Origin: JAFLCL01 sp039809495
Lineage (GTDB): Bacteria > Myxococcota_A > Polyangia > Polyangiales > Sandaracinaceae
NCBI GenBank assembly: GCA_039809495.1
Contig: JBDHVC010000019.1
Coordinates: 3,222 to 67,221, forward strand
Reading direction: 5' to 3'
Length of the DNA stretch: 64,000 nt
Part shown: one piece after another, positions 27,317-35,196 of the stretch
How positions within the stretch are numbered: the stretch's first letter is position 1
How the letters are laid out: each line of letters starts with the position of its first letter
Translations under genes and position numbers: made by a program
The notes under the pieces: generated by a model
Told to the model about the DNA's origin: nothing
What the model saw: only the letters and a program-made list of their open reading frames with translations
The model's database searches: none

Positions 27317-29628
27317 CCCTGCCTCCCTCCGCGAGGGGTGAGCGGGAGCGCGGGCTCGGTCGCGGGCGGCGCCGCGACGGCGTCGCGCGGCTCGGAGACG
27401 CGATCCGCGGGGCGACCGAGCACGAGCCGGATCTCGCTGCCGCGGCCGACGGGCGCGTCGGCCGGCGGATCTTGGCTCACGACGACACCCGAGCCCTCCA
27501 GGCGCGCGACGAGACCCGCTTCGCTCGCCGCGCGGAGCGCGCCCCGCGCCGTGAGGCCCGCGAGCGAGGGGACGCGGAGCTCTCCCTCGGCGAGCGGCGT
27601 GGGCTCGGCGCTCGGTCCGTCGATCGGCCCGTCGATCGGCTCGCGCTCGGACGCGCGCTCTCCCGCTCGGCCTCGCGCGCGCGCCTCGCGCGCCTCTCTC
27701 GCGCTCTCCCGCTCGGCCTCGCGCTCGGCCACGGCGCGCTCTCGAGCACGTCGCCGCAGCGCCTCGAGCGCGTCCTCGCTGCCGGCCGGGGCGACGCCGA
27801 GGTGGCGCATGGCGGCCTCTCCGACGCGGCGGAAGACCGGGCCCGCGACGACGCCGCCGTAGTGGTCGATCACGGGCTCCTGGATGAAGACCGCGATGAC
27901 GACCCGAGGCGCCTCGGCGGGGAGGAAGCCGACGAAGGACGAGAGCCAGCGGTCCGCGTCGTAGCCGGCGCCGGTCGTGCTGGCCATCTGCGCCGTGCCG
28001 GTCTTTCCGGCGACGAGGTAGCCATCGATCGCGGCCTCCGCGCCGGTCCCCTCCTCGCTCGTGACGGCCGTCAGCATGTCGCTCACGAGGCGCGCCGTCC
28101 GCGCGGGCACCACCTGCCTGCGCACCTCGGGCGTCGTCTCCTCGAGCAGCGCGCCGCGACCATCCTCCACGCGTCGGATGAGCGTCGGCCGCATCAGGCG
28201 TCCGCCGTTCGCGATCGCCGCCATCGCGCTCGCGAGCTGGAGCGCCGTCACGCTGAGGCCCTGGCCGAAGCCGATCGACGCGAAGTCGCGCTCGTACCAG
28301 CGCGCGTGGTGGCGAAACGTGCCGGAGACCTCGCCGGGGAGCGGGACGCCGGTCGTCTGGCCGAAGCCGAAGCGACGAAACGCGCGGTAGAGCCCCTGGC
28401 GCCCGAGGCGCATGCCGATCTGCGCGCTCCCGATGTTCGAGCTGTGCGCGAGGATCTCGGCGGGCGTGAGCAGGCCGTAGCGGTGGGTGTCGGTGATCGG
28501 GCGCTCGCCCTCGACGACGGTCCAGCGCCCATCGTGGCAGTCGATCTGCTCGCTCGGCCGGAGCACGCCGGCCGCGAGCGCGCTCGCGACGGTCATCGGC
28601 TTGATCGTCGAGCCCGGCTCGAAGCGGTCCGTGATCGCGCGAAAGCGTCGGTACGACGGCGGCGACGCGCTCGGGGTGTTCGGATCGAAGGTCGGGTAGC
28701 TCGCCATCGCGAGCACCTCGCCGCTGCTCGGATCGAGGACCACGATCGAGCCCGCGGCCGCCTCGAACGTGCGGATCGAGAGCGCGAGCTCGCGCTCCGC
28801 GACGTACTGGAGCGTCTTGTCGATGGTGAGATAGACGTCGTCGCCGAGCGAGGCGTGATCGTCGAGGAGCTCCTCGGAGAAGACGATGCGTCCGCGTCGA
28901 TCGCGGAGCGCCGGGACCGACGTCGTCGAGCCCTGGAGCGCCTCGTTCATCCCGAGCTCGATGCCCTCCATGCCCTCGCCGTCGACGTTCGCGAAGCCGA
29001 GGATGTGCGCGGCGAGCGAGCGGTTCGGGTAGTAGCGCCGCGCCTCCGGCGTCGTCGCGACGCCCGGGAGCCGCAGCGAGGTCACGGCGGCGGCCTCCTC
29101 GGGCGTGACCTGCCGCTCGACCCAGACGAAGAGCCGATCGGAGCGCAGCCGCTGCTCGAGGCGGCCCTGGTCGACGCCGAGGATCTCCGCGAGGCGGAGG
29201 GCCGCGAGGTGGGGGTCGATCCCGGCCTCGCGCAGCTCCCTCGGGTTCGCGAAGACGCTGTCGGCGTCGACGCTGACCGCGAGCTCCGCGCCGTGTCGAT
29301 CGCGGATCGTCCCGCGCCGCGGCGCGAGGTGGATGTCGCGCAGCTGCTGGCGCTCGGCCGTGCTGCGGTGCTCCGAGCCCTCGACGACCTGCAGCTGGTG
29401 CGCGCGGGCGAGGACCGCGACGGCGCCCGAGAGCAGGAGCAGGCAGACGAGCGCCATCCGGATCCGCAGCCAGCGGCGCGATCGCGCCTCGGGAGAGGGC
29501 TCGACGCCCTTCACGTCCTTCGCGGCCTTCGCGCGGCTCACGCGAGGCGCGCTGGCCTCGGCCGTCGCGGGGCGGGCGGGCGCGCTCGAGGGCCCGGCGA
29601 GCGGAGCGTCCTTCGTCCGCGGGCTCAT
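27313..29628 (-). CDS. ftsI: Division penicillin-binding protein FtsI (PBP3), with a C-terminal PASTA domain
   Basis: Septal D,D-transpeptidase. The 771-residue protein has a basic N-terminus, one membrane span (WLRIRMALVCLLLLSGAVAV, near 50-75), the PBP dimer domain, and transpeptidase motifs SxxK (FEPGSTIKPMTV), SxN (HSSNIGSAQ) and KTG (VAGKTGTAQM). The last 130 residues hold a highly charged Arg/Glu/Ala helix-like segment and a single PASTA repeat (VPSLAGLTARGALRAASEAG). PASTA on the division PBP is usual in Gram-positives and also occurs in delta-proteobacterial groups. It overlaps ftsL and murE by 4 bases. Confidence 0.95.
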   Translation of the reverse strand: MSPRTKDAPLAGPSSAPARPATAEASAPRVSRAKAAKDVKGVEPSPEARSRRWLRIRMALVCLLLLSGAVAVLARAHQLQVVEGSEHRSTAERQQLRDIHLAPRRGTIRDRHGAELAVSVDADSVFANPRELREAGIDPHLAALRLAEILGVDQGRLEQRLRSDRLFVWVERQVTPEEAAAVTSLRLPGVATTPEARRYYPNRSLAAHILGFANVDGEGMEGIELGMNEALQGSTTSVPALRDRRGRIVFSEELLDDHASLGDDVYLTIDKTLQYVAERELALSIRTFEAAAGSIVVLDPSSGEVLAMASYPTFDPNTPSASPPSYRRFRAITDRFEPGSTIKPMTVASALAAGVLRPSEQIDCHDGRWTVVEGERPITDTHRYGLLTPAEILAHSSNIGSAQIGMRLGRQGLYRAFRRFGFGQTTGVPLPGEVSGTFRHHARWYERDFASIGFGQGLSVTALQLASAMAAIANGGRLMRPTLIRRVEDGRGALLEETTPEVRRQVVPARTARLVSDMLTAVTSEEGTGAEAAIDGYLVAGKTGTAQMASTTGAGYDADRWLSSFVGFLPAEAPRVVIAVFIQEPVIDHYGGVVAGPVFRRVGEAAMRHLGVAPAGSEDALEALRRRARERAVAEREAERESAREAREARARGRAGERASEREPIDGPIDGPSAEPTPLAEGELRVPSLAGLTARGALRAASEAGLVARLEGSGVVVSQDPPADAPVGRGSEIRLVLGRPADRVSEPRDAVAAPPATEPALPLTPRGGRQG

Positions 29629-29930
29629 CGCATCCTCCCCGAGACCGGCCGCTGGCGCGTGGCCCCGACGGTGACCATCTGCTCGGGCGTCGGCTGATCC
29701 ATCGAGAGCCGACCGCGCGCGATCGCCTCGACGCGCTCGGCCGCGCGGAGGGTCGCCGCCTCGATCGCCAAGAGGCGCTCTTGCTCGACGAGCCGCCGCT
29801 GCTCGCGCCGCGCCCCCTCGACGGCGTAGCCGAGGCGGACCGTCTCGAAGCGGAGCGCGAGGTGCGCGACGAAGGCGAGCGCCGTCGCGACGATCGCGGA
29901 GATCCAGAGGATGACGAAGCGGCGCTTCAC
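29625..29930 (-). CDS. ftsL: Cell division protein FtsL
   Basis: Small bitopic divisome protein of 101 residues: a short basic N-terminus (MKRRF), one membrane span (VILWISAIVATALAFVAHLA, residues 6-25), then a heptad-like segment rich in Arg, Glu and Leu (VEGARREQRRLVEQERLLAI). FtsL sequences are poorly conserved, so the assignment rests on size, topology and the exact position between rsmH and ftsI with 4-base overlaps. Confidence 0.87.
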   Translation of the reverse strand: MKRRFVILWISAIVATALAFVAHLALRFETVRLGYAVEGARREQRRLVEQERLLAIEAATLRAAERVEAIARGRLSMDQPTPEQMVTVGATRQRPVSGRMR

Positions 29931-30859
29931 GCGATCGCTCCTCGCTCGTCCGCGCGCGGGAGCCGCCGCGCCACGCGGAGCTTGGCGCTGCGCGCGCGTG
30001 GGTTCCTGCTCGACTCCTCGTCGCTCGCGACGATCGGGCGCCTCGTCAGCACCTCGAGCGTCGAGGTCTCGCGGAGCGTGTGCTTGATCGCGCGATCCTC
30101 GAGCGAGTGGAAGCTGATGAGCGCCGCGACGCCGCCATCGGCGAGGACGTCGGGGAGCGCGGCGAGGAGCGCGTCGAGCTCGTCGAGCTCGGCGTTCACG
30201 ACGATGCGGAGCGCCTGGAAGCTCCGCGTCGCCGGGTCGATGCCCACGCGGCGCGGGCCCGTGACGCGCCAGATCGCGCGCGCGAGATCGAGGGTCGTCG
30301 CGAGCGACCCCTCGGCCTCGGCGCGCTTGATCGACCGCGCGATCGCCCTCGAGCGACGCTCCTCGCCGTAGGCGTAGAGGACGTCGGCGAGCTCCCGCTC
30401 GTGGAGCCGCGCGATGAGCTCGCGCGCCGTCTCGCCGCGGGCTCGATCCATCCGCATGTCGAGGGGGCCCTCGGTGCGAAACGAGAACCCGCGCTCGCTC
30501 GTGTCGAGCTGCGGAGAGCTCACGCCGAGGTCCGCGAGGACGCCATCGACGCGGGGCGCGCCGAGCGACGCGAGCCGATCCTCGAGCTCCGAGAAGCGCG
30601 CGTGGGCCACGTGGGCTCGCGCCCCGAAGCGCGCGAGCCGCGCACGGCTCGCCGCGAGCGCCTCGTCGTCACGATCGAACCCGAAGAGCCGCCCCGAGGG
30701 CGCGCTCGCCTCGAGGATCGCCTCGGCGTGCCCCGCGCGCCCGAGGGTGACGTCCACGTAGAGCCCCCCATCGCGCGGCGCGAGCTGCTCGAGCACGGCG
30801 TCGCGGAGGACCGGGACGTGCGCGGCGCGGACGTCGTCGTGTCGCGTCGGCTCGCTCAC
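29927..30859 (-). CDS. rsmH: 16S rRNA (cytosine(1402)-N(4))-methyltransferase RsmH
   Basis: SAM-dependent methyltransferase for the 16S rRNA decoding site. The 310-residue protein has HVPVLRDAVLEQL, YVDVTLGRAGHAEAIL, LFGFDRDDEAL, GVLADLGVSSPQLDTSERGF and AALISFHSLEDRAIKHTLRE, all RsmH hallmarks. The GTG at 30859 is chosen since it makes a GTGA overlap with the mraZ stop; upstream in-frame sequence lies within mraZ and does not look like the family. Note VTLGRAGH where most RsmH have TxGxGGH. Confidence 0.95.
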   Translation of the reverse strand: MSEPTRHDDVRAAHVPVLRDAVLEQLAPRDGGLYVDVTLGRAGHAEAILEASAPSGRLFGFDRDDEALAASRARLARFGARAHVAHARFSELEDRLASLGAPRVDGVLADLGVSSPQLDTSERGFSFRTEGPLDMRMDRARGETARELIARLHERELADVLYAYGEERRSRAIARSIKRAEAEGSLATTLDLARAIWRVTGPRRVGIDPATRSFQALRIVVNAELDELDALLAALPDVLADGGVAALISFHSLEDRAIKHTLRETSTLEVLTRRPIVASDEESSRNPRARSAKLRVARRLPRADERGAIA

Positions 30860-31332
30860 AGCCCGAGCTCCGCGAGGCGCCTCGAGATCTCGAGCCGCTT
30901 GTCCTCGGTGGCGACGGCCGCGCGCCGCACCTCGTCGAAGCGCTCCTTCGACCAGAGCTCGAGGTGATCGCCCATGCCCGCCCAGAGCACTTCGCGCTCG
31001 AGGCCGGCGAGATCGCGGAGCTCCTTGGGCACGAGCAGGCGCCCGAGCTTGTCGACCTCCACCTCGACCGCGCTCGAGACGTAGAGGCGCCGGATCATCA
31101 CGACGGAGGGGTCGAACTTGGGGAGCTGCGCGAGCTTCTCCTCGAACGCGAGCCACTCCTTCATCGGATAGACGAGCAGGCAGGGGTCGACGCCGGCCGT
31201 GACCACGATGCGGAGCGCGCCGTCGACGCCCGCCTGCGAGAGCGCGTCGCGCGCGAGCTGATCGCGGAAACGCGAGGGCACGGACGTGCGTCCCTTCGCG
31301 TCGATCGCGTGCTCGTGGTGACCGCGGAACAC
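30856..31332 (-). CDS. mraZ: Transcriptional regulator MraZ
   Basis: AbrB-fold DNA-binding regulator at the head of the division cluster. The 158-residue protein has two swapped-hairpin repeats: FRGHHEHAIDAKGRTSVPSR at the N-terminus and SSAVEVEVDKLGRLLVPKEL near residue 85, with the DxxGR motif in each. Start is GTG at 31332 with GAGG upstream. It probably represses its own operon through the three direct repeats at 31394-31418. Confidence 0.95.
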   Translation of the reverse strand: MFRGHHEHAIDAKGRTSVPSRFRDQLARDALSQAGVDGALRIVVTAGVDPCLLVYPMKEWLAFEEKLAQLPKFDPSVVMIRRLYVSSAVEVEVDKLGRLLVPKELRDLAGLEREVLWAGMGDHLELWSKERFDEVRRAAVATEDKRLEISRRLAELGL

Positions 31333-31393
31333 CGCTCTCAGCCTCGTTTCCTGGCCTCTCGTGGCGTCACCGCGTGATCTCGATCCTCTCGAT

Positions 31394-31418
31394 CACACCG
31401 CTTACCACTGCTTGCCAC
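31394..31418 (-). promoter_or_regulatory. MraZ operator: three direct repeats at 10-base spacing
   Basis: Read on the minus strand, GTGGC, GTGGT and GTGTG begin at 31418, 31408 and 31398, each followed by five bases (AAGCA and AAGCG in the first two). This 10-base periodicity of GTGG-type boxes is the known MraZ binding pattern. They start about two bases after the predicted transcription start, where bound MraZ would block the polymerase. Confidence 0.72.
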
Positions 31419-31426
31419 CGGGGCCG

Positions 31427-31456
31427 AAGCTAGAGGCGCGACGGTGGGCGTGTCAA
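31427..31456 (-). promoter_or_regulatory. mraZ (division cluster) promoter
   Basis: Minus-strand TTGACA at 31456-31451, an exact consensus -35, then an 18-base spacer and TAGCTT at 31432-31427. Predicted start near 31420, leader about 88 bases including the MraZ boxes. Confidence 0.7.
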
Positions 31457-31639
31457 CTTCCTTCGTACACGAATTTGACGAAATCCAACCTCTTCCGACG
31501 CGGTGGCACGCGGTGGATCGGTCCGCAGAGAAAGACCGGATCGAATGTTCATGTGAGCAACGATGCGTCGAGGTGCGTCCTCGGCGATGCGCGGCGCGAG
31601 CGCTCTCGACCACGCGCCGTTCCCGCTCACAATCGCGTG

Positions 31640-32041
31640 ATGAGCTCGGACGGTGAGACGGCGATCGGCGAGCGAGCGCGGAGCAGCGCCCCGACGCCCG
31701 CCGACGAGCCGGACGGCAGGCTCGACGAGGCGTGGCAGCGCGCCCTCGAGCGCTGGGAGGATGACGCCGCCCACGAGAGGTTCGTCGCGCTCGCCGACCT
31801 GCTGGATCGCCTCGGCGAGGCGGGCCGCCGCTACCGCGCGATGCGGGAGGCGGACCCGTCTCGTCGCGCGGACGTCGAGCGCAGGATCCAGCTCGTGCTC
31901 GCTCGCGCGATGGCTCGCGTCGAGGTGGACAGGGCCCGCCCGACGAGCGCCCGGTCGCGGGTCGAGTGGATCGGGATCGGGCTCTCGATCGTGCTCATCA
32001 CGGCCGCGATCGTCGCGCTCCTGCGGATGGCCGCGCGCTGA
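31640..32041 (+). CDS. Small protein with C-terminal membrane anchor, unknown function
   Basis: A 133-residue protein. The first 30 residues are low-complexity and acidic, residues 30-85 look like paired helices (DEAWQRALERWEDDAAHERF; LADLLDRLGEAGRRYRAMRE), and the C-terminus is a single hydrophobic span (WIGIGLSIVLITAAIVALL) with almost nothing after it, so it should be tail-anchored with the helices in the cytoplasm. ATG at 31640 is used; a GTG directly upstream is possible. It precedes the MglA-like GTPase by 72 bases on the same strand and could be its partner, which is inference from position only. Confidence 0.65.
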   Translation: MSSDGETAIGERARSSAPTPADEPDGRLDEAWQRALERWEDDAAHERFVALADLLDRLGEAGRRYRAMREADPSRRADVERRIQLVLARAMARVEVDRARPTSARSRVEWIGIGLSIVLITAAIVALLRMAAR

Positions 32042-32113
32042 CGCGCTCGCGCAGATCGACCTGTTCGGAGCGGCGCGAACCCGATATGCTCTCCGGCCTC
32101 GAGCGAGGCGCGG

Positions 32114-32794
32114 TTGCAAGTCGACTTCAAGCAGCGAGAGCTGACGATCAAGCTCGTCTACTACGGCCCGGCGCTGAGCGGGAAGACGACGAACCTCCAG
32201 GCGATCCACGAGCTCGTCGCGCCCGAGTCGCGCGGCCGCCTGATGACGCTCGAGACCAAGGACGATCGGACGCTCTTCTTCGATCTCCTCCCGCTCTCGG
32301 TCACCGCGGGTCGAGGGCTCCAGGTCCGGATCAAGCTCTTCACCGTCCCGGGGCAGGTGATCCACAACGCGACGCGACGGCTGGTGCTCCAGGGCGCCGA
32401 CGGAGTCGCGTTCATCGCCGACTCGCAGAAGAGCGAGACCAACGCCAACAAGGCGGCGTTCGTGAACCTGCGCCAGAACCTCGTGGAGAACGGGATCGAT
32501 CCGGCGGCGATGCCGCTCGTCATCCAGTTCAACAAGCGCGATCTCCCCAACGTCCGCGGCGACGCGGAGATCGATCAGATGGCCCGCGTCGGGCGCGAGC
32601 CCGTCTTCAAGGCGGTCGCGCTGCGCGGCCAGGGGGTCATCGAGACGCTGGTCGGCCTCTTCGAGATCACCTGGCGTCGCCTCGAGGCCGAGCATGGGCT
32701 CGGCGCGAAATTCGGGATCGACGAGGCGGCGCTCCTCGCGGAGGTGCGACGCAAGCTCGTCCCGAGCCGCGCCGCGCGACAGGAGGTGCGATGA
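32114..32794 (+). CDS. MglA-family small Ras-like GTPase
   Basis: A 226-residue GTPase close to MglA, the polarity switch of myxobacterial motility. The P-loop is YYGPALSGKTTN (residues 16-27), the switch-2 region is FTVPGQVIHNATRRL (76-90) with the TVPGQ found in MglA in place of the Ras DTAGQ, ADSQ is at 102-105 and the guanine motif NKRD at 140-143. It is about 30 residues longer than MglA of Myxococcus, at the C-terminus. The start is TTG at 32114; no ATG fits. No MglB roadblock gene is adjacent. It overlaps the histidine kinase gene by ATGA, so GTPase and kinase are made together. A paralogue of MglA rather than MglA itself is possible. Confidence 0.88.
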   Translation: MQVDFKQRELTIKLVYYGPALSGKTTNLQAIHELVAPESRGRLMTLETKDDRTLFFDLLPLSVTAGRGLQVRIKLFTVPGQVIHNATRRLVLQGADGVAFIADSQKSETNANKAAFVNLRQNLVENGIDPAAMPLVIQFNKRDLPNVRGDAEIDQMARVGREPVFKAVALRGQGVIETLVGLFEITWRRLEAEHGLGAKFGIDEAALLAEVRRKLVPSRAARQEVR

Positions 32795-34182
32795 CCAGCG
32801 CCCCCTCGTCCCTGACGCTCGGGGAGGTCGAGCGGCTCGACGAGATCGTCGATCGCTCCGGGCTCGACGAGGTCTGTCGATCGTTCTTCGAGCTCTTCTC
32901 GATCTCGGTCCGCATCTTCGCGGCGGACGGCACCATGCTCGCGGACGCGCACGAGGATCCCGCGATCTACCGCTACGTCGCGCGCTCCTCGAGCGGCCGA
33001 CGCGCGCTCGCGGACCTCGTCTCCGTCGTCAAGCGGCTCGATCCGAGCGATCGCCCGATCACCCACCCCTGCTTCACGGGGGCGCGCTATCGCGTCGTCC
33101 CGATCCTCTATCAGGGCCGCCGGCTCGGGCGCTTCGTCGTCGGTCCCTACCTCCCCGCGGAGCTGCGCGAGGTCCCCGAGGCGCTCCTCGAGCTCGATCC
33201 GAAGCTCGATCCGGAGGACGTCCGCGCGGCGCTCCAGGAGATGCCGCGCGTGCGCGAAGAGACGATCGAGCGGATCGGCGAGCACCTCGCGCGCGTGCTC
33301 GAGCTGATCCTCTTCAGCGGTCACCGGGCGTTCCTCACGAGCAGCATGCACCTCGCGAGCGTGCGTGAGAGCTACCGCGAGATCGTCGAGAAGAACGCGC
33401 AGCTCGAGGCGATGGTGACGCGGCTCCGAGAGCTCGATCGCCTGAAGTCGAACTTCCTCGCGACGATGAGCCACGAGCTCCGCACGCCGCTCACGTCGAT
33501 CATCGGTTACAGCGACATGCTGGCGAGCGGCATCGGCGGCGAGCTCAGCCCCGATCAGAGCGAATTCATCGAGGTGATCCGCTCGAAGGGCGAGCACCTG
33601 CTCGCGCTCATCACGAGCCTCCTCGACATGAACAAGCTCGAGCAGGGGGCGATGCGGCTCGAGCGCGAGCCGCTCGCGGTCCGCGCGCTCCTCGACGATC
33701 TCCGAAAGACGATCGCCCCAGCGGCGGCGAAGAAGGGCGTCGGGCTCGCGCTCGACATCGGCGAGGGCGTGGGCTCGATCCTCGTCGACCCGGTGCGGAT
33801 CAAGCAGGTGCTCTTCAACCTCGCCGAGAACGCCCTCAAGTTCACGCCGAAGGGCGGGGTGATCCGCTTCGCGGCGCGCGTGACCGAGTCCGTCCCGGAG
33901 GTCGACGACCTCGGCGCGGTGCTGCTCGCGGTCCCTCGCCGCGCGACCGAGCTCGCGGTGATCGACTCGGGGCCGGGGATCGCCCCCGAGGAGCACGCGA
34001 AGATCTTCGACGCGTTCTATCAGGTCGACGGCAGCTCGACGCGCGAGCACGGCGGGACGGGGCTCGGCCTCTCGATCGCCAAGCGCATCGTCGAGGCGCA
34101 CGGCGGCGAGATCCGCGTGGAGAGCGCGCCGGGCGCGGGCGCGGCCTTCTATCTCACGCTCCCCGATCCGGACGACGCCTGA
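32791..34182 (+). CDS. Sensor histidine kinase with N-terminal PocR domain
   Basis: A 463-residue soluble histidine kinase. Residues about 10-170 resemble the PocR ligand-binding domain (DEVCRSFFELFSISVRIFAA, HPCFTGARYRVVPI, GRFVVGPYLPAEL). A coiled segment (SYREIVEKNAQLEAMVTRL) leads to HisKA, with the phospho-acceptor His228 in TMSHELRTPLTSIIGYSDML, then HATPase motifs NLAENALKFT, VIDSGPGIAPEE and GGTGLGLSIAKRIVEAHGG. There is no membrane span or receiver domain, and no response regulator gene nearby. GGAGG lies 5 bases before the ATG. It is coupled to the upstream GTPase gene and followed after 3 bases by thiL. The ligand is unknown. Confidence 0.88.
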   Translation: MTSAPSSLTLGEVERLDEIVDRSGLDEVCRSFFELFSISVRIFAADGTMLADAHEDPAIYRYVARSSSGRRALADLVSVVKRLDPSDRPITHPCFTGARYRVVPILYQGRRLGRFVVGPYLPAELREVPEALLELDPKLDPEDVRAALQEMPRVREETIERIGEHLARVLELILFSGHRAFLTSSMHLASVRESYREIVEKNAQLEAMVTRLRELDRLKSNFLATMSHELRTPLTSIIGYSDMLASGIGGELSPDQSEFIEVIRSKGEHLLALITSLLDMNKLEQGAMRLEREPLAVRALLDDLRKTIAPAAAKKGVGLALDIGEGVGSILVDPVRIKQVLFNLAENALKFTPKGGVIRFAARVTESVPEVDDLGAVLLAVPRRATELAVIDSGPGIAPEEHAKIFDAFYQVDGSSTREHGGTGLGLSIAKRIVEAHGGEIRVESAPGAGAAFYLTLPDPDDA

Positions 34183-34185
34183 GAG

Positions 34186-35196
34186 ATGGCGGGGCACGTC
34201 GAGGATCGGCGCGTCGAGGCGCTCCGCGCGATCTTCGCCGACGGGCCCGCGCCGCGCGCGCTCGAGCTCGATCTCGGCGACGACGCGGCCGTGCTCGAGG
34301 CTGGCGACGAGCACGAGGTGCTCTCGGTCGACGCTCACGTCGAGGGGGTCCACTTCGAGCGGCGCTGGATCGACCTCGTCGAGCTCGGCGCGCGCGCGAC
34401 GATGGCGGCCGCGAGCGACCTCGCCGCGATGGGCGCGAGCCCGACGGTGCTCCTGCTCTCGCTCGCGTTGCCACCGTCGATCGACGACGAGGCGCTCGAG
34501 GCACTCGCGCGCGGCGTGAACGGCGCGGCCAAGCGCCTCGGCGCGAAGGTCGTCGGCGGGAACCTGACGCGCGCGCGCGAGCTCTCTCTCCACACGACCG
34601 TGGTGGGGCGCATGCGGGAGGCGCCCCTCCGCCGCGACGGCGCGCGGGTCGGTGATGGCGTCTGGGTGACGGGGACGCTCGGCGCGGCCGCGCTCGGCCT
34701 CTCGGCGCTCATGAGCGGGCGTGGGGACGAGGCGGCGCTCGCCGAGGTCGTGGCGCGATGGCGCAGGCCGCTCGCGCGGATCGAGGAGGGGCGGAGGCTC
34801 GTCGGCGTGGCGAGCGCGGCGATGGACGTCTCGGACGGGCTCGTCGTCGATCTCACGCGGCTCCTGAGGGCCTCGGCTGTCGGCGCGGAGATCGAGGCCG
34901 CGCGCCTGCCGCTCGCCCCGCGCGCGGAAGAGGCCGCGCGCGCGCTCGGCCTCGACGCGACGTCGCGCGCGCTCTTCGGAGGCGAGGACTACGAGCTCCT
35001 CTTCACCGCGCCACCCTCGGTGCGCCTCGACGGGTGGGCGACGCGCGTCGGGGAGGTGATCCCACCTCCGGGGGTGCTCGTGCGCTGGGCCGATGGCTCG
35101 ATCGAGCCCGCGAGCGGCGGCTACGATCACTTCGAGGGGCGCTCCTTCGAGCCTCGCGTCGACCCGCCGCCCTCGAGCCGCCGCAAGATCTTCTGA
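34186..35196 (+). CDS. thiL: Thiamine-monophosphate kinase ThiL
   Basis: ATP-dependent kinase making thiamine pyrophosphate from thiamine phosphate. The 336-residue protein has LDLGDDAAVLEAG, VLSVDAHVEGVHF, GARATMAAASDLAAMGASP, VVGGNLTRARELSLHTTVVG and MDVSDGLVVDLTRLL with FGGEDYELLF, the metal- and substrate-binding motifs of ThiL in order. It follows the histidine kinase stop by 3 bases. Its last 70 bases overlap the converging end of the kinase-activator gene. Confidence 0.93.
   Translation: MAGHVEDRRVEALRAIFADGPAPRALELDLGDDAAVLEAGDEHEVLSVDAHVEGVHFERRWIDLVELGARATMAAASDLAAMGASPTVLLLSLALPPSIDDEALEALARGVNGAAKRLGAKVVGGNLTRARELSLHTTVVGRMREAPLRRDGARVGDGVWVTGTLGAAALGLSALMSGRGDEAALAEVVARWRRPLARIEEGRRLVGVASAAMDVSDGLVVDLTRLLRASAVGAEIEAARLPLAPRAEEAARALGLDATSRALFGGEDYELLFTAPPSVRLDGWATRVGEVIPPPGVLVRWADGSIEPASGGYDHFEGRSFEPRVDPPPSSRRKIF

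Larger units (their letters stand above)
31333..31639. other. Divergent regulatory region of the division cluster
   Basis: A 307-base gap between mraZ and the small membrane-tail protein gene. The mraZ promoter and operator occupy 31394-31456. On the plus strand a TTGACG at 31475-31480 is visible but no good -10 follows at the right distance, so the promoter of the rightward genes is unassigned. Nothing else recognised. Confidence 0.6.
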
